Source: Shimia ponticola
GTDB lineage: Bacteria > Pseudomonadota > Alphaproteobacteria > Rhodobacterales > Rhodobacteraceae
Reading direction: 5' to 3'
Assembly (NCBI RefSeq): GCF_007995215.1
Contig: NZ_VCDK01000003.1
Span: 124,001-188,000 of the forward strand
DNA length: 64,000 bases
This document shows positions 26,557 to 34,937 of the stretch, piece by piece; position 1 is the first letter of the stretch; each line of letters opens with the position of its first letter. The notes beneath the pieces were generated by a model, which was not told where the DNA came from, ran no database searches, and saw nothing but the letters and a program-made list of their open reading frames with translations. A program made the position numbers and the translations under genes.

Positions 26557-27596
26557 TGACTGCGCCCTCGGAACAATCAAACCTGCAATGTCCCACTTGC
26601 GCCGGGCAACGACGATTTGATCCTCCCACCCAAAGGCTGAGCTGCGACAGTTGCGGGAATGGCGAAACCATTGAGCACTGCGCGTCCATCAATCCCGCTC
26701 AGGAGACACCCTATAACCCCGGACAGCCATCTGACGATCCGCAATCCACCGTCGCCGTTGCGGTGCACCGATGCGAAACCTGCGGCGGCGGCGTGACATT
26801 TGTCGGCGCGGCCTTGTCCGAGCGCTGCGCCTATTGCAACGGACCCGTCGTGCTTGAACCGCAAGACACAGAATTCGCGACGATGGCCCTGATCCCGTTT
26901 CAAATTGACCAAGACGACACTGTCCCCAATGTGGCGCGCTGGGTTTCTGGCCGCTTGGCTGCACCAAGCGATCTGGCCGACGCCGTAGCCAAGGGAAAGA
27001 CAGCCGCGCTCTATGCGCCGTTTTTCACCTTGGACAGCTCAGAAGCAATTTCTTACTGGGGATCATACCGCGTCAAACGCGGCAAACGCACCGTCGTGAA
27101 ACAGACCAGCGGCAATTTCACGGTCTTCTTTGACGATCTACTCGTGCCAGCCTCTCCGCATATCACGCCATTGATCCGGGACGGTGTCATTCACGATTTC
27201 AATCCAGGCAATCTGAAACCTTACGATCCCGCCTACCTTGCCGGATTCGGGGCTGAACGACATCACATGACTGTCGCAGAAGGCATGGAGGCCAACCGCG
27301 ACGACAAGGCCGTACTGATCAGGAACCGCATTCAACAGCACAGCCATCGACACCTGAGCAATATCCGGTTCACGACCGACTCAAGCCATATCCGGTACCG
27401 CCGGATCCTTCTCCCGGTTTACATCCTGCACTACGCATACAAGGGCAAAGCGTATAAAATCGTGTCCTGCGGATTGCGCGGCACGACCTACGGGGAACGC
27501 CCGTTTTCGCGGGTGAAACTGTTTTTGTACTCTTTGGCCATCTCGGCAGCGGCGCTTGCGCTCGGCATTGCCTATGGCGCTGCTGGATTGCCTTAG
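26556..27596 (+). CDS. Membrane-attached protein with two zinc-ribbon modules
   Basis: 346-aa protein. Four Cys-x2-Cys pairs are seen: CPTC and CDSC near residues 12 and 32, and CETC and CAYC near 73 and 90, that is two zinc ribbons. The middle part is beta-rich (FTLDSSEAISYWGSYRVKRG) and the end is a single membrane helix (LFLYSLAISAAALALGIAYG). It resembles proteins loosely annotated as TFIIB-type zinc-ribbon or PriA-like, but no helicase motif is present. Co-translated with the preceding two-helix protein; 3' end overlaps the MocR gene by 4 bases. Confidence 0.75.
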   Translation: MTAPSEQSNLQCPTCAGQRRFDPPTQRLSCDSCGNGETIEHCASINPAQETPYNPGQPSDDPQSTVAVAVHRCETCGGGVTFVGAALSERCAYCNGPVVLEPQDTEFATMALIPFQIDQDDTVPNVARWVSGRLAAPSDLADAVAKGKTAALYAPFFTLDSSEAISYWGSYRVKRGKRTVVKQTSGNFTVFFDDLLVPASPHITPLIRDGVIHDFNPGNLKPYDPAYLAGFGAERHHMTVAEGMEANRDDKAVLIRNRIQQHSHRHLSNIRFTTDSSHIRYRRILLPVYILHYAYKGKAYKIVSCGLRGTTYGERPFSRVKLFLYSLAISAAALALGIAYGAAGLP

Positions 27597-28987
27597 ACCG
27601 CGATCACCTCGGGCGGGCTGACAAGAAGGTCGTGCAAACGGCGCATGGCCTGCTCAAACCGCTCCTTTGGCACCTGCGCATTGATGGCGATGCGCACGGC
27701 CTGCGGCACGCGCGTGTCACGAAGTGCGAATTCATCTGCCGATCTTATTTGAATGCCCTGTTGTTCCGCTGCCCTGCAAAACGCCGCCGACCGCCAACCG
27801 CGCGGCAGCTCTAGCCAAACGAAGGGCACATCCGGCTGCCAGCGCAGATCAAACTGGCCCAAAGCGTTTACGGTGATCTCAAGATAAGATTGAAACACCT
27901 TGCGCACGTCCTTGATCAATGTGTCGGTACGCGGATCCTCAAGGAGAAGCTTGGTCGCTTCAGCCAAGGGCCACGCCAATCCAAAGAATCCGTATTCCGC
28001 CGCTCTGCGTAGCGCAGGTCCCTGCCCTTTCGGTGCCACCGCGAACCCAACACGCATGGAGGGGGTCAAGAGCTTTGAGATAGACGTCACATACCAGGAC
28101 CGATCCGAAGCAAGCGCGCGATAACCTTGGGCATGTGCGGTGCCCATACGGTAACAATCATCTTCCAGGATCGCGAAATCCCGCCGTTCAGCGATTTTTG
28201 CGATCTCTTGGCGGCGCTCCAGCGGAGTAAACATCGCCATCGGGTTTTGCACCTCTGGCGATGTACACAGCACTTGAGCACCGCTTTCCCGGGCCACACG
28301 ATCCAAGGCCTCTGGTACAATGCCGTTCTCGTCCGTCGGCACAGGGACAACATTGATACGCAGCATTTCAGCGGCGCGGCGGAAGCCAGCATAGGATAGT
28401 TCTTCGACCATGATTGTCGGGCGCGGGCCGGATACGATCGCCTGAAGGCACAACATGATCCCGTTTTGCCCACCATGCGTCAAAACAAGGTCCTCGTGAT
28501 GAACCGCGCCAATCGGGGTGTGGGCCAGCCAACGCACTGCCGCTTCGCGGATCGGCTGGTACGCGGCCCGCGTTGGGTATCGTAGCAACGCATTTGCATC
28601 TTGGTCACCCACCCTTGCAAGGCAGGATTTGATTGCTGCAACCTGTCCAACATCTGGCAATAGCGGACTAAACAGACTCACCTCACCCTCTGTTGGCGGC
28701 TCGGTCTGACGTGTCCAGATATCCTCTGGCGCGGCCTTTTTCGTATCGGCCACAAAAGTGCCGCGTCCAACGCCAGCCGTCAGAGTGCCGTCTTCTGTCA
28801 ACAGTGAGTAAGCCCGCGCCACTGTTCCGGGTGTAATCCCCAGCGTCCAAGCCAATTGCCGCACAGGCGGCAGCTTATTGCCCGGGACAAGATAACCACC
28901 CTCGACCGCGCGCAGGATCGCGTTTTTCAACGCCAGATACTTCGGTCCGTCGCGAAAGGTCAGCCCGTCAGCCCATTTTGTATCCAT
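27593..28987 (-). CDS. MocR-type (GntR/aminotransferase) transcriptional regulator
   Basis: 464-aa fusion of an N-terminal GntR winged helix (residues 10-80, with KLPPVRQLAWTLGITPGTVARAY in parts) and a fold-type I aminotransferase domain. The PLP lysine lies in TSISKLLTPSMRVGF, and DDCYRMG carries the PLP-ring aspartate. Such regulators (GabR, PdxR, TauR) control divergent genes for amine, vitamin B6 or taurine metabolism. Here the divergent gene is a DUF1127 gene, so the effector is unclear. Confidence 0.93.
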   Translation of the reverse strand: MDTKWADGLTFRDGPKYLALKNAILRAVEGGYLVPGNKLPPVRQLAWTLGITPGTVARAYSLLTEDGTLTAGVGRGTFVADTKKAAPEDIWTRQTEPPTEGEVSLFSPLLPDVGQVAAIKSCLARVGDQDANALLRYPTRAAYQPIREAAVRWLAHTPIGAVHHEDLVLTHGGQNGIMLCLQAIVSGPRPTIMVEELSYAGFRRAAEMLRINVVPVPTDENGIVPEALDRVARESGAQVLCTSPEVQNPMAMFTPLERRQEIAKIAERRDFAILEDDCYRMGTAHAQGYRALASDRSWYVTSISKLLTPSMRVGFAVAPKGQGPALRRAAEYGFFGLAWPLAEATKLLLEDPRTDTLIKDVRKVFQSYLEITVNALGQFDLRWQPDVPFVWLELPRGWRSAAFCRAAEQQGIQIRSADEFALRDTRVPQAVRIAINAQVPKERFEQAMRRLHDLLVSPPEVIAV

Positions 28988-29019
28988 TACAATTCTTTCG
29001 TGGATGCCTACAAAGACTC

Positions 29020-29067
29020 AATGTATCACAAATCGTGTCACCACATGGCGACTTGTGTCAATACATT
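29020..29067. promoter_or_regulatory. Putative operator between the MocR gene and the DUF1127 gene
   Basis: AATGTAT at 29020-29026 is the inverse of ATACATT at 29061-29067. Inside, GTGTCA is repeated at 29035-29040 and 29055-29060, exactly 20 bases (two helical turns) apart. MocR regulators often bind direct repeats in such divergent regions, so this is a plausible binding site; it is inferred. Confidence 0.45.
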
Positions 29068-29087
29068 TTGCAAAGGAGGGTCCTAAA

Positions 29088-29318
29088 ATGACCACGCAAA
29101 CCCTCAACACAAACTTGCTGATTACCCTGAACAAGCAGGCAAAACTGCCTTTCGCGGCAACGATCTTTCTTTACGCGGCAGTCGTATTGACACAATGGGC
29201 GCAATTGTACCGATCACGTCAAGATCTGCGCGATCTAGACTCACACTTGTTGCGCGATATCGGAATCTCCCCCGAGGACGCCGAGCGCGAAGCGCGGCGG
29301 CCTTTCTGGCAAGGCTAA
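29088..29318 (+). CDS. DUF1127 domain small protein
   Basis: 76-aa protein with a hydrophobic N-terminal half (LPFAATIFLYAAVVLTQW) and the DUF1127 motif YRSRQDLRDLDSHLLRDIGI followed by SPEDAEREARRPFW. Small DUF1127 proteins in Rhodobacter and Rhizobiales are linked to stress response, phosphate or RNA turnover; the role here is open. A near-perfect RBS AAAGGAGG lies eight bases before ATG 29088, so strong translation is expected. A structured 3' UTR and a strong terminator follow. Confidence 0.88.
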   Translation: MTTQTLNTNLLITLNKQAKLPFAATIFLYAAVVLTQWAQLYRSRQDLRDLDSHLLRDIGISPEDAEREARRPFWQG

Positions 29319-29379
29319 GGTTCTCTCTTCCCCGAGCTGTCCCAAGCTCATGGAACCGTGGCTTTGCCGCTTCCTGACT
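29319..29379 (+). ncRNA. Structured 3' UTR of the DUF1127 gene, possible sRNA
   Basis: Directly after the stop codon, GGTTC (29319) can pair with GAACC (29353-29357) around an inner stem GAGCT/AGCTC (29334-29349) with loop GTCCCA. Pyrimidine-rich TCTCTTCCCC is exposed between the two stems. DUF1127 transcripts in Rhodobacter are known sources of sRNAs with CCUCCUCCC-type loops, so this may be a related case. Confidence 0.35.
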
Positions 29380-29406
29380 GGCGGGGTGTTATGCCCCGCC
29401 TTTTTT
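29380..29406 (+). terminator. Intrinsic terminator after the DUF1127 gene
   Basis: Seven-base stem GGCGGGG/CCCCGCC with loop TGTTATG and a T6 run. It would also form the 3' end of any sRNA from this transcript. Confidence 0.92.
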
Positions 29407-29413
29407 GTTCAGA

Positions 29414-29833
29414 TCACTTTGGCGGAATCGAGTAGGTCAGTGTCGCGCGGCAGACAGGCTGATCCATACCTTCGGAAAAGATCAACGCGTCCCCCACAGC
29501 AAGCACGCGCCCCAACTTAAGAAGCTTGCAATCGGCAATCAGGTCGACGCCGGCAGCTGGTTTACGCATGAAATCAATCGAACAGTTGGTCGTCACAGCC
29601 AATGCCTTTGGTCCAATGCGACTGAGCACTGCAAGGTACACAGCCACATCCGCCAGACCGAACATCGACGGGCCACTGACCGTGCCGCCGGGCCGCAAAT
29701 GGCGTTCGGCCACGTTGAGCCTGATGACGATTCCATCATCCGTGATCTCTTCCACCGCGAAATCATCGCAAACCTGCGGAAACACATCCGCCAAAAACTG
29801 CGTCAGCGCGGGAATATCCATTACCGGTGTCAT
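29414..29833 (-). CDS. PaaI-type hotdog thioesterase
   Basis: 139-aa hotdog-fold protein of the PaaI/YigI group that hydrolyses acyl- or aryl-CoA. Seen are RPGGTVSGPSMFGLADVAVY, the helix region with the catalytic acidic residue, and NCSIDFMRKPAAG. The substrate is unknown. It is divergent from an enoyl-CoA hydratase-family gene (56 bases between starts), which suggests a shared acyl-CoA context. Confidence 0.88.
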   Translation of the reverse strand: MTPVMDIPALTQFLADVFPQVCDDFAVEEITDDGIVIRLNVAERHLRPGGTVSGPSMFGLADVAVYLAVLSRIGPKALAVTTNCSIDFMRKPAAGVDLIADCKLLKLGRVLAVGDALIFSEGMDQPVCRATLTYSIPPK

Positions 29834-29889
29834 GATTGCCTGCCCTCTCTAGTCCGCATAGGCTGCGACCAAGCAAATCAGGGTGCAAG

Positions 29890-30678
29890 ATGGCAATTCT
29901 AGAACGTAACGACATTGGCGCGGTCACGCGGCTTACTATGAACGCGCCAGAGCGGCTGAACGCGCTCTCAGACGAGATGTTGGCGGCTCTGACAAACACG
30001 CTTACCGAATTGCGGGAGACGACAACCTGCCGAGCGATCATCATCGAAGGCGCTGGCAAAGCCTTCTGCGCCGGGCATGACCTGAAACAGATGGAGGCCA
30101 AACGCGCCGAATCCGACGGTGGCCGCGCCGCATGGGAGGACCTGTTTGATCGCTGCGCAACGTTCATGCAGATGATCCCGGCCCAGCCTCAACCCGTGAT
30201 CGCTCAGGTCCACGGCATCGCGACAGCGGCAGGTTGTCAGTTGGTTGCGTCATGCGATCTCGCCGTTGCCGCCGAAAGCACACGATTTGGCGTCAACGGC
30301 GTCAATATCGGCCTGTTCTGCTCGACCCCAATGGTCGCCCTTTCCCGCAATATCTCCCGCAAACAAGCGTTTGAATTGCTGACAACCGGCGATTTTATTG
30401 ATGCCGAACGCGCGCGCGAACTGGGCCTGATCAATCGCGTGAGCGACCCTGATAGCCTTGCTGATGACACTCTGGCCTTGGCAGAACAGATTGCAGGCAA
30501 GCTGGGCACAGCCGTGAAAATCGGCAAGCAAGCGTTCTACAAACAGATCGAAATGCCGTTGGCGCAGGCCTACGACTACACAGGCGCCGTCATGGTCGAA
30601 AACATGGCAGACCGCGACACAGCCGAAGGTGTCGCAGCGTTCATCGAGAAACGCGCGCCGAATTGGGATCAGGACTAG
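29890..30678 (+). CDS. Enoyl-CoA hydratase/isomerase family protein
   Basis: 262-aa crotonase-fold protein. It has NAPERLNALSDEM, the oxyanion-hole motif AFCAGHDLKQM, and HGIATAAGCQLVASCDLAVAAE (in parts). The wording is closest to the ECHDC3-like branch, in which the catalytic glutamates are not both obvious, so true hydratase activity is uncertain. ATG 29890 follows AGGGTGCAAG. Divergent from the thioesterase gene; 33 bases upstream of trmFO. Confidence 0.88.
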   Translation: MAILERNDIGAVTRLTMNAPERLNALSDEMLAALTNTLTELRETTTCRAIIIEGAGKAFCAGHDLKQMEAKRAESDGGRAAWEDLFDRCATFMQMIPAQPQPVIAQVHGIATAAGCQLVASCDLAVAAESTRFGVNGVNIGLFCSTPMVALSRNISRKQAFELLTTGDFIDAERARELGLINRVSDPDSLADDTLALAEQIAGKLGTAVKIGKQAFYKQIEMPLAQAYDYTGAVMVENMADRDTAEGVAAFIEKRAPNWDQD

Positions 30679-30711
30679 GCATCAGCCCCGATTGGCCCTA
30701 AATCCGCCATC

Positions 30712-32061
30712 ATGGCAAAGGTATTGAACATCATCGGCGGCGGAATGGCCGGATCAGAGGCCGCATGGCAGGCCGCGAACATGGGCGTTCAGGTCGTGAT
30801 CCACGAGATGCGCCCCAAGGTCGGGACCTTCGCGCACCGCACGGGCCATTTGGCAGAAATGGTTTGCTCCAACTCGTTCCGCTCGGATGATGATGAGCAG
30901 AATGCTGTTGGCCTGCTGCACTGGGAAATGCGCGCAGCCGGGGGTCTAATCATGGAGATGGCCGACAAACACCGTCTTCCTGCTGGTGGCGCGTTGGCCG
31001 TAGATCGCGATCCTTTTGCTGAGGCCGTGACAGCACAGCTATCTGAACACCCGAACATCACCATTCAAGGCTCTGAAATCACTGGCCTTCCTGACGATGG
31101 GCAATGGATCATTGCCACCGGCCCATTGACCTCCGGCGCGCTTGCCGAAGCGATTGCAGCAGAAACCGGAGCCGAGGCGCTGGCTTTCTTCGATGCCATC
31201 GCGCCGATCATCTATTTCGACTCGATTGATATGTCGAAGGCATGGATGCAGTCGCGCTATGACAAAGGTGACACAGAGGAAGAGCGCACAGCCTACCTCA
31301 ACTGCCCTATGGACCGCGATCAGTACGAGGCCTTCATCGACGCGCTTTTGGCAGCCGACAAAACCGAATTCAAAGAAGGCGAAACCGCAGGCTACTTTGA
31401 CGGTTGCTTGCCAATTGAGGTCATGGCCGAGCGCGGACGCGAGACCCTGCGCCACGGACCGATGAAGCCCGTGGGTCTGACCAATCCACACCAACCCGAC
31501 ATCAAGGCTCACGCAGTGGTTCAGCTGCGCCGCGATAACGCACTGGGAACGCTGTATAACATCGTAGGTTTTCAAACCAAGATGAAGTATGGCGCGCAGA
31601 AAGAAGTGTTGCGCATGATCCCCGGGCTTGAGAATGCAAGTTTTGCGCGCCTTGGCGGCATCCACCGCAACACCTTTATTAACTCCCCCACATTGCTTGA
31701 CGGCCAGATGCGCCTGAAATCAAAGCCAAATCTCAGGTTTGCAGGACAGATCACGGGCGTTGAAGGGTATGTGGAGAGCGCCGCCATGGGCCTTTTGGCA
31801 GGTCGCTTGGCAGCGGCGGAGATCCTAGGCGGCGAATTGGATACTCCACCCAATACGACCGCCATGGGAGCACTGATCACGCACATCACTGGCGGCGCAG
31901 AGGCCAAGACATTTCAGCCGATGAACGTGAACTTTGGCCTGTTCCCGCCTGTGTCAGGGCTCAAAGGTGGGCGCCGCGGGCGCAAGGACCGCTACAAAGC
32001 CTATACCGACCGCGCCAAGGTGGATTTTTCATCCTGGTTGGGTCAGCGCGCGGCGGCTTGA
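30712..32061 (+). CDS. trmFO: tRNA m5U54 methyltransferase, folate/FAD-dependent (TrmFO)
   Basis: 449-aa flavoprotein that makes m5U54 in the T-loop with methylenetetrahydrofolate as carbon donor. The FAD-binding start [27 protein letters not shown] and the end region [11 protein letters not shown] are all diagnostic, and the C-terminal [18 protein letters not shown] is present. Full length. With gluQ and mnmA it makes a third tRNA-modification gene in this part of the chromosome. Confidence 0.97.
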   Translation: MAKVLNIIGGGMAGSEAAWQAANMGVQVVIHEMRPKVGTFAHRTGHLAEMVCSNSFRSDDDEQNAVGLLHWEMRAAGGLIMEMADKHRLPAGGALAVDRDPFAEAVTAQLSEHPNITIQGSEITGLPDDGQWIIATGPLTSGALAEAIAAETGAEALAFFDAIAPIIYFDSIDMSKAWMQSRYDKGDTEEERTAYLNCPMDRDQYEAFIDALLAADKTEFKEGETAGYFDGCLPIEVMAERGRETLRHGPMKPVGLTNPHQPDIKAHAVVQLRRDNALGTLYNIVGFQTKMKYGAQKEVLRMIPGLENASFARLGGIHRNTFINSPTLLDGQMRLKSKPNLRFAGQITGVEGYVESAAMGLLAGRLAAAEILGGELDTPPNTTAMGALITHITGGAEAKTFQPMNVNFGLFPPVSGLKGGRRGRKDRYKAYTDRAKVDFSSWLGQRAAA

Positions 32062-32091
32062 CCCACAGGGCTGTTCGACTAGCGTTGGGAT

Positions 32092-32709
32092 ATGGCAGAC
32101 AACGACAGCTGGACCCAAGACCTCTGGGTCGAACACACCGTGGAAGAAACCCAGTCGATCTATCGCGACTGGGCAAATACCTATGACGAGGACGTTCTAA
32201 AGTCCGGTTATGTGACGCCACAGCGGATCGCAGCTGCGCTTGCCGCAACACAAATTCCAAAGGATGCGGCCATTCTGGACTTCGGCTGCGGCACGGGTCT
32301 ATCGGGTCTGGCGCTAGCCGAAGCTGGCTTCCAAACCGTGGATGGGACCGACATCTCACCCGAAATGCTGGATCACGCCCACACACGCGGCGTCTATCGA
32401 GACGTGGTTTTGGGTGACGCCGGTGCCATCGCATTCGAGTCAGGCACACATCAGGCCGTCGTGGCCGCAGGCGTGGTGTCAGCCGGTGCTGCGCCACCGG
32501 CCACCCTCGCCCTTTTGGCGCATCACCTGACGACAGGAGGATACCTCGCCGTCTCATTCAATGATCCCAGCCTGAAAATGGGAACCTATGACGCCGAGCT
32601 GGAGCGACTGGTGGCAAACGGTTTGCTAGAAGTCATCTCCCGAGACCACGGTCCGCACCTGCCAGAAAAAGGCATGGGATCAGACGTGACTATCCTGCGA
32701 CGGTTGTGA
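32092..32709 (+). CDS. Class I SAM-dependent methyltransferase
   Basis: 205-aa methyltransferase. The SAM-binding motif I DFGCGTGLSGLAL is at about residue 63, followed by GTDISPEMLDHA (motif II). An N-terminal segment with IYRDWANTYDED is typical of the Williams-Beuren/TPMT-like group. The substrate is unknown. It lies between trmFO and gluQ, and its stop overlaps the gluQ start (TGATG), so a role in the same tRNA context is possible but not shown. Confidence 0.88.
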   Translation: MADNDSWTQDLWVEHTVEETQSIYRDWANTYDEDVLKSGYVTPQRIAAALAATQIPKDAAILDFGCGTGLSGLALAEAGFQTVDGTDISPEMLDHAHTRGVYRDVVLGDAGAIAFESGTHQAVVAAGVVSAGAAPPATLALLAHHLTTGGYLAVSFNDPSLKMGTYDAELERLVANGLLEVISRDHGPHLPEKGMGSDVTILRRL

Positions 32710-33551
32710 TGCGCACACGGTTCGCGCCCTCGCCGACAGGGCCGCTGCATCTGGGTCATGCCTACTCGGCAATCCTCGCCCATGACATGGCGCGCGCGGC
32801 AGGTGGTGAGTTTTTGCTGCGCATCGACGATCTGGACCAGAGCCGGGCGCGCCGCGAATGGGAGGACCTGATCTACCAAGATCTGGAGTGGCTGGGCATA
32901 AAATGGGACGGACCTGTGGTGCGTCAGTCTGAAAACTTCGATCTATACCGCACGACGTTGGACAGCCTCGCAAGTTATGGCGCGGTTTATCCTTGCAAAT
33001 GCAGCCGCGCCGATATCGCCGCCGCCGCCTCGGCCCCGCAGGAGGGCGTGCCAGAGTTCGGCCCCGACGGGCGCATCTACCCCGGCACCTGCCGCGGGCG
33101 CGCCTACGCAGACCGAACGCCGTCTGACGCCCTGCGCTACGACCTGTCAAAAAGAGTGCGCGGCCCCGATAAAATGCCCGCCTTCACAGAGACAGGCCCT
33201 CTCTATGCCGGGGAATACGAGGTGACCGCCGACCACCTTCTGACGCGCGTGGGTGATCCAATCCTGGCGCGCCCGAACATGGCGGCCAGCTACCATTTCG
33301 CGGTGGTCCTTGACGACGCCATGACAGACATCACGCATGTGATCCGTGGTGCGGATCTGTTCGAGGCCTCGTTTCTACAGCGTTTCCTTCAATGGGAGAT
33401 GGGTCTGCAGTCTGTGACCTATCACCATCATAACCTGATCCGGGATGACTTAGGCAAACGGCTCGCCAAACGCGACGATGCGCGGGCAATTTCAAAGTAT
33501 CGCGAGGATGGCGCAACGCCGCAGGATATCCGCGGAATGGTTGGTCTTTAG
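32709..33551 (+). CDS. gluQ: Glutamyl-Q tRNA(Asp) synthetase
   Basis: 280-aa truncated glutamyl-tRNA synthetase without the anticodon domain, which attaches Glu to queuosine-34 of tRNA-Asp. The HIGH-type motif is [14 protein letters not shown] at residues 5-18, the zinc site uses CKC and GTCRG near residues 100-135, and GKRLAKRD is the KMSKS-like motif. Starts at ATG 32709 (or GTG 32706, one codon earlier). The 3' end overlaps hisI by 4 bases. Confidence 0.95.
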   Translation: MRTRFAPSPTGPLHLGHAYSAILAHDMARAAGGEFLLRIDDLDQSRARREWEDLIYQDLEWLGIKWDGPVVRQSENFDLYRTTLDSLASYGAVYPCKCSRADIAAAASAPQEGVPEFGPDGRIYPGTCRGRAYADRTPSDALRYDLSKRVRGPDKMPAFTETGPLYAGEYEVTADHLLTRVGDPILARPNMAASYHFAVVLDDAMTDITHVIRGADLFEASFLQRFLQWEMGLQSVTYHHHNLIRDDLGKRLAKRDDARAISKYREDGATPQDIRGMVGL

Positions 33552-33901
33552 CTCATCGGCTTCATCAACTCGACCTCTTCGCCGTCGCGAATGGCCGTAT
33601 AGAAACAGTTGCGCCGGTTGGTATGGCACGCAGCGCCTACCTGATCCACGATCATCAAAATGCAGTCGCGGTCGCAATCAATCCGCAGGTCAATCAACGT
33701 CTGGCGATGGCCAGATGTCTCGCCCTTGCGCCAAAACGCCTGACGCGAGCGCGACCAATAGGTCACCTGCCGGGTTTCCAGCGTTTCTTTCAGGCTTTCG
33801 GCGTTCATCCAGGCCATCATCAGGACCTCGCCATCCTCGGCCTGCGCAATCGCGGGAATGAGACCTTGGTCGTTGAACCGCAGGGTTGCGACATCAAACA
33901 T
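33548..33901 (-). CDS. hisI: Phosphoribosyl-AMP cyclohydrolase
   Basis: Third step of histidine synthesis; opens the adenine ring of PR-AMP. The 117-aa HisI-only form has [15 protein letters not shown], the WRKGETSGH active-site loop and the metal-binding DCDRDCILM and [10 protein letters not shown] cysteines and histidine. ATG 33901 with AAAGGA eight bases upstream gives the normal length; longer in-frame starts run into the divergent gene. It lies apart from other his genes. Confidence 0.96.
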   Translation of the reverse strand: MFDVATLRFNDQGLIPAIAQAEDGEVLMMAWMNAESLKETLETRQVTYWSRSRQAFWRKGETSGHRQTLIDLRIDCDRDCILMIVDQVGAACHTNRRNCFYTAIRDGEEVELMKPMS

Positions 33902-33964
33902 CACGCGTATCCTTTGCATCAGCGTCAGACGCCTATATCTACGCCTGACAAGGGAGCCGCAACC

Positions 33965-34414
33965 GTGACAGCCGAAACAGATCTCATCAAACTCTACTCT
34001 GGCCGCATTCTGCAGCTTGCGTCTGATATTCCGCATCTGGGCCGGTTGGACGCGCCGATGGCCTCGGTCAAAAAACGCTCACCGCTATGCGGATCCACGG
34101 TGACCGTTGATCTGGACGTCGAGAACGGTGTCGTGACGCGCTTTGGGCAGGACGTGAAGGCCTGCGCATTGGGCCAAGCCGCGGCGTCGGTTGTCGGTGG
34201 TGCGATCACAGGGCGGTCCCTGCCAGAAGTCACACAAGCGCGGGATGAGATGAAGGCGATGCTTGCCGGTGGTGAGGTGCCCGCTGCCCCTTTTGACGGG
34301 TTAGAAGTGTTGAAACCGGCCGCCGATTACAAGAACCGCCATGCGTCGATCTTGTTGACACTGGAGGCGAGCGTTGAAGCAATGACCCAAGCCCAGCAAG
34401 CGGATTGCGCTTAA
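33965..34414 (+). CDS. Iron-sulfur cluster scaffold-like protein (IscU/NifU N-terminal type)
   Basis: 149-aa protein of the IscU-like fold. Two of the usual three cluster-binding cysteines are seen, in SPLCGSTV (Cys42) and KACALGQAA (near 72); at the third position there is NRHASILL without Cys, which is usual in this alphaproteobacterial subgroup. Its exact part in Fe-S assembly is not established. GTG start at 33965, with AGGGAG eight bases upstream. Divergent from hisI. Confidence 0.85.
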   Translation: MTAETDLIKLYSGRILQLASDIPHLGRLDAPMASVKKRSPLCGSTVTVDLDVENGVVTRFGQDVKACALGQAAASVVGGAITGRSLPEVTQARDEMKAMLAGGEVPAAPFDGLEVLKPAADYKNRHASILLTLEASVEAMTQAQQADCA

Positions 34415-34426
34415 GATCGTTCACGC

Positions 34427-34443
34427 CCCGGACTTGATCCGGG
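34427..34443. repeat. Palindromic repeat, copy 1
   Basis: CCCGGACTTGATCCGGG, itself an imperfect palindrome. It is the exact inverse of the copy at 34530-34546, so the two could pair as a long stem in RNA. A degraded related element lies at about 34482-34497. I recall this element as widely dispersed in alphaproteobacterial intergenic DNA. Confidence 0.8.
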
Positions 34444-34529
34444 ACCTCGAACAGCAGGAGCGACACCAAGTCGGTCGAGCTCCCGGGTCAGGCCCGGAAC
34501 GGGCAGTCCTACTACCTACAAAGCGAGAC

Positions 34530-34546
34530 CCCGGATCAAGTCCGGG
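34530..34546. repeat. Palindromic repeat, copy 2 (inverted)
   Basis: CCCGGATCAAGTCCGGG, the exact reverse complement of copy 1. Part of the 334-base gene-free part (34415-34748) between the scaffold gene and the small SOS-type gene. Confidence 0.8.
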
Positions 34547-34575
34547 TTTGATTGCGCCCCTCTGGGGTCACAATG

Positions 34576-34613
34576 AAAAAAAGCGCCGCGCATCCTGGCA
34601 GGGATGGCGGCGC
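34576..34613 (-). terminator. Intrinsic terminator of the 34749-34871 small gene
   Basis: On the minus strand: stem GCGCCGC/GCGGCGC plus CATCC/GGATG with one bulged base and loop CTGCCA, followed by T7. It lies 135 bases after the stop of the 40-codon gene and shows that a minus-strand transcript ends here. Confidence 0.8.
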
Positions 34614-34748
34614 ATAGTGTGCGTATCCAATCGGGCCCGAACAGCAGGCAGTGAGAGGCAAGTCACTGCGTTGGACAGAAAGTCTGACTTACGAGGGGAC
34701 AGAAGCAGACGATGTTCGGAATTTGGACCGCAGGCAGAAACTGAAGGT

Positions 34749-34871
34749 TCAGACCATACCGGGAAGAAGAAGACCAACATAGAGCATGGCCACCAATGCC
34801 ATCGCCCCAGCGAAATCGCCGAGCAGGCTAAACATACGGGTCACGGCGTTTGTCGGCGAAGTGCGTTTCAT
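34749..34871 (-). CDS. 40-aa membrane protein behind SOS boxes (putative SOS-induced factor)
   Basis: Short open frame, ATG 34871 to TGA 34749. The product starts MKRTSPTNAVTRMF, a basic cytoplasmic tail, and continues with one hydrophobic segment (FAGAMALVAMLYVGLLLPGM) that reaches the C-terminus. There is no clear Shine-Dalgarno sequence. A GAAC-N7-GAAC box ends three bases before the ATG, and further GTTC/GAAC half-sites lie about 100 bases upstream; a T7 terminator closes the transcript. From known biology, Caulobacter SidA is a 29-aa LexA-controlled membrane division inhibitor. A similar job is inference; I claim no homology. Confidence 0.6.
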   Translation of the reverse strand: MKRTSPTNAVTRMFSLLGDFAGAMALVAMLYVGLLLPGMV

Positions 34872-34874
34872 GGT

Positions 34875-34889
34875 GTTCTACTTGTGTTC
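34875..34889. promoter_or_regulatory. LexA-type SOS box (GTTC-N7-GTTC)
   Basis: GTTC at 34875-34878 and 34886-34889 with exactly seven bases between, the direct-repeat SOS box known from Rhodobacter and other alphaproteobacteria. On the minus strand it reads GAAC-N7-GAAC, directly upstream of ATG 34871. Confidence 0.6.
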
Positions 34890-34937
34890 TTGGGGTGATG
34901 GTCCTTGGTGCAGCCATTAACCATCTGTTGACACTTT

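Noticed and set aside
34917-34931. TTAA-N7-TTGA as another CtrA site upstream of the small SOS-type gene
   Set aside because: Matches only seven of eight bases, with the second half weak, and lies in a region better explained by SOS boxes.
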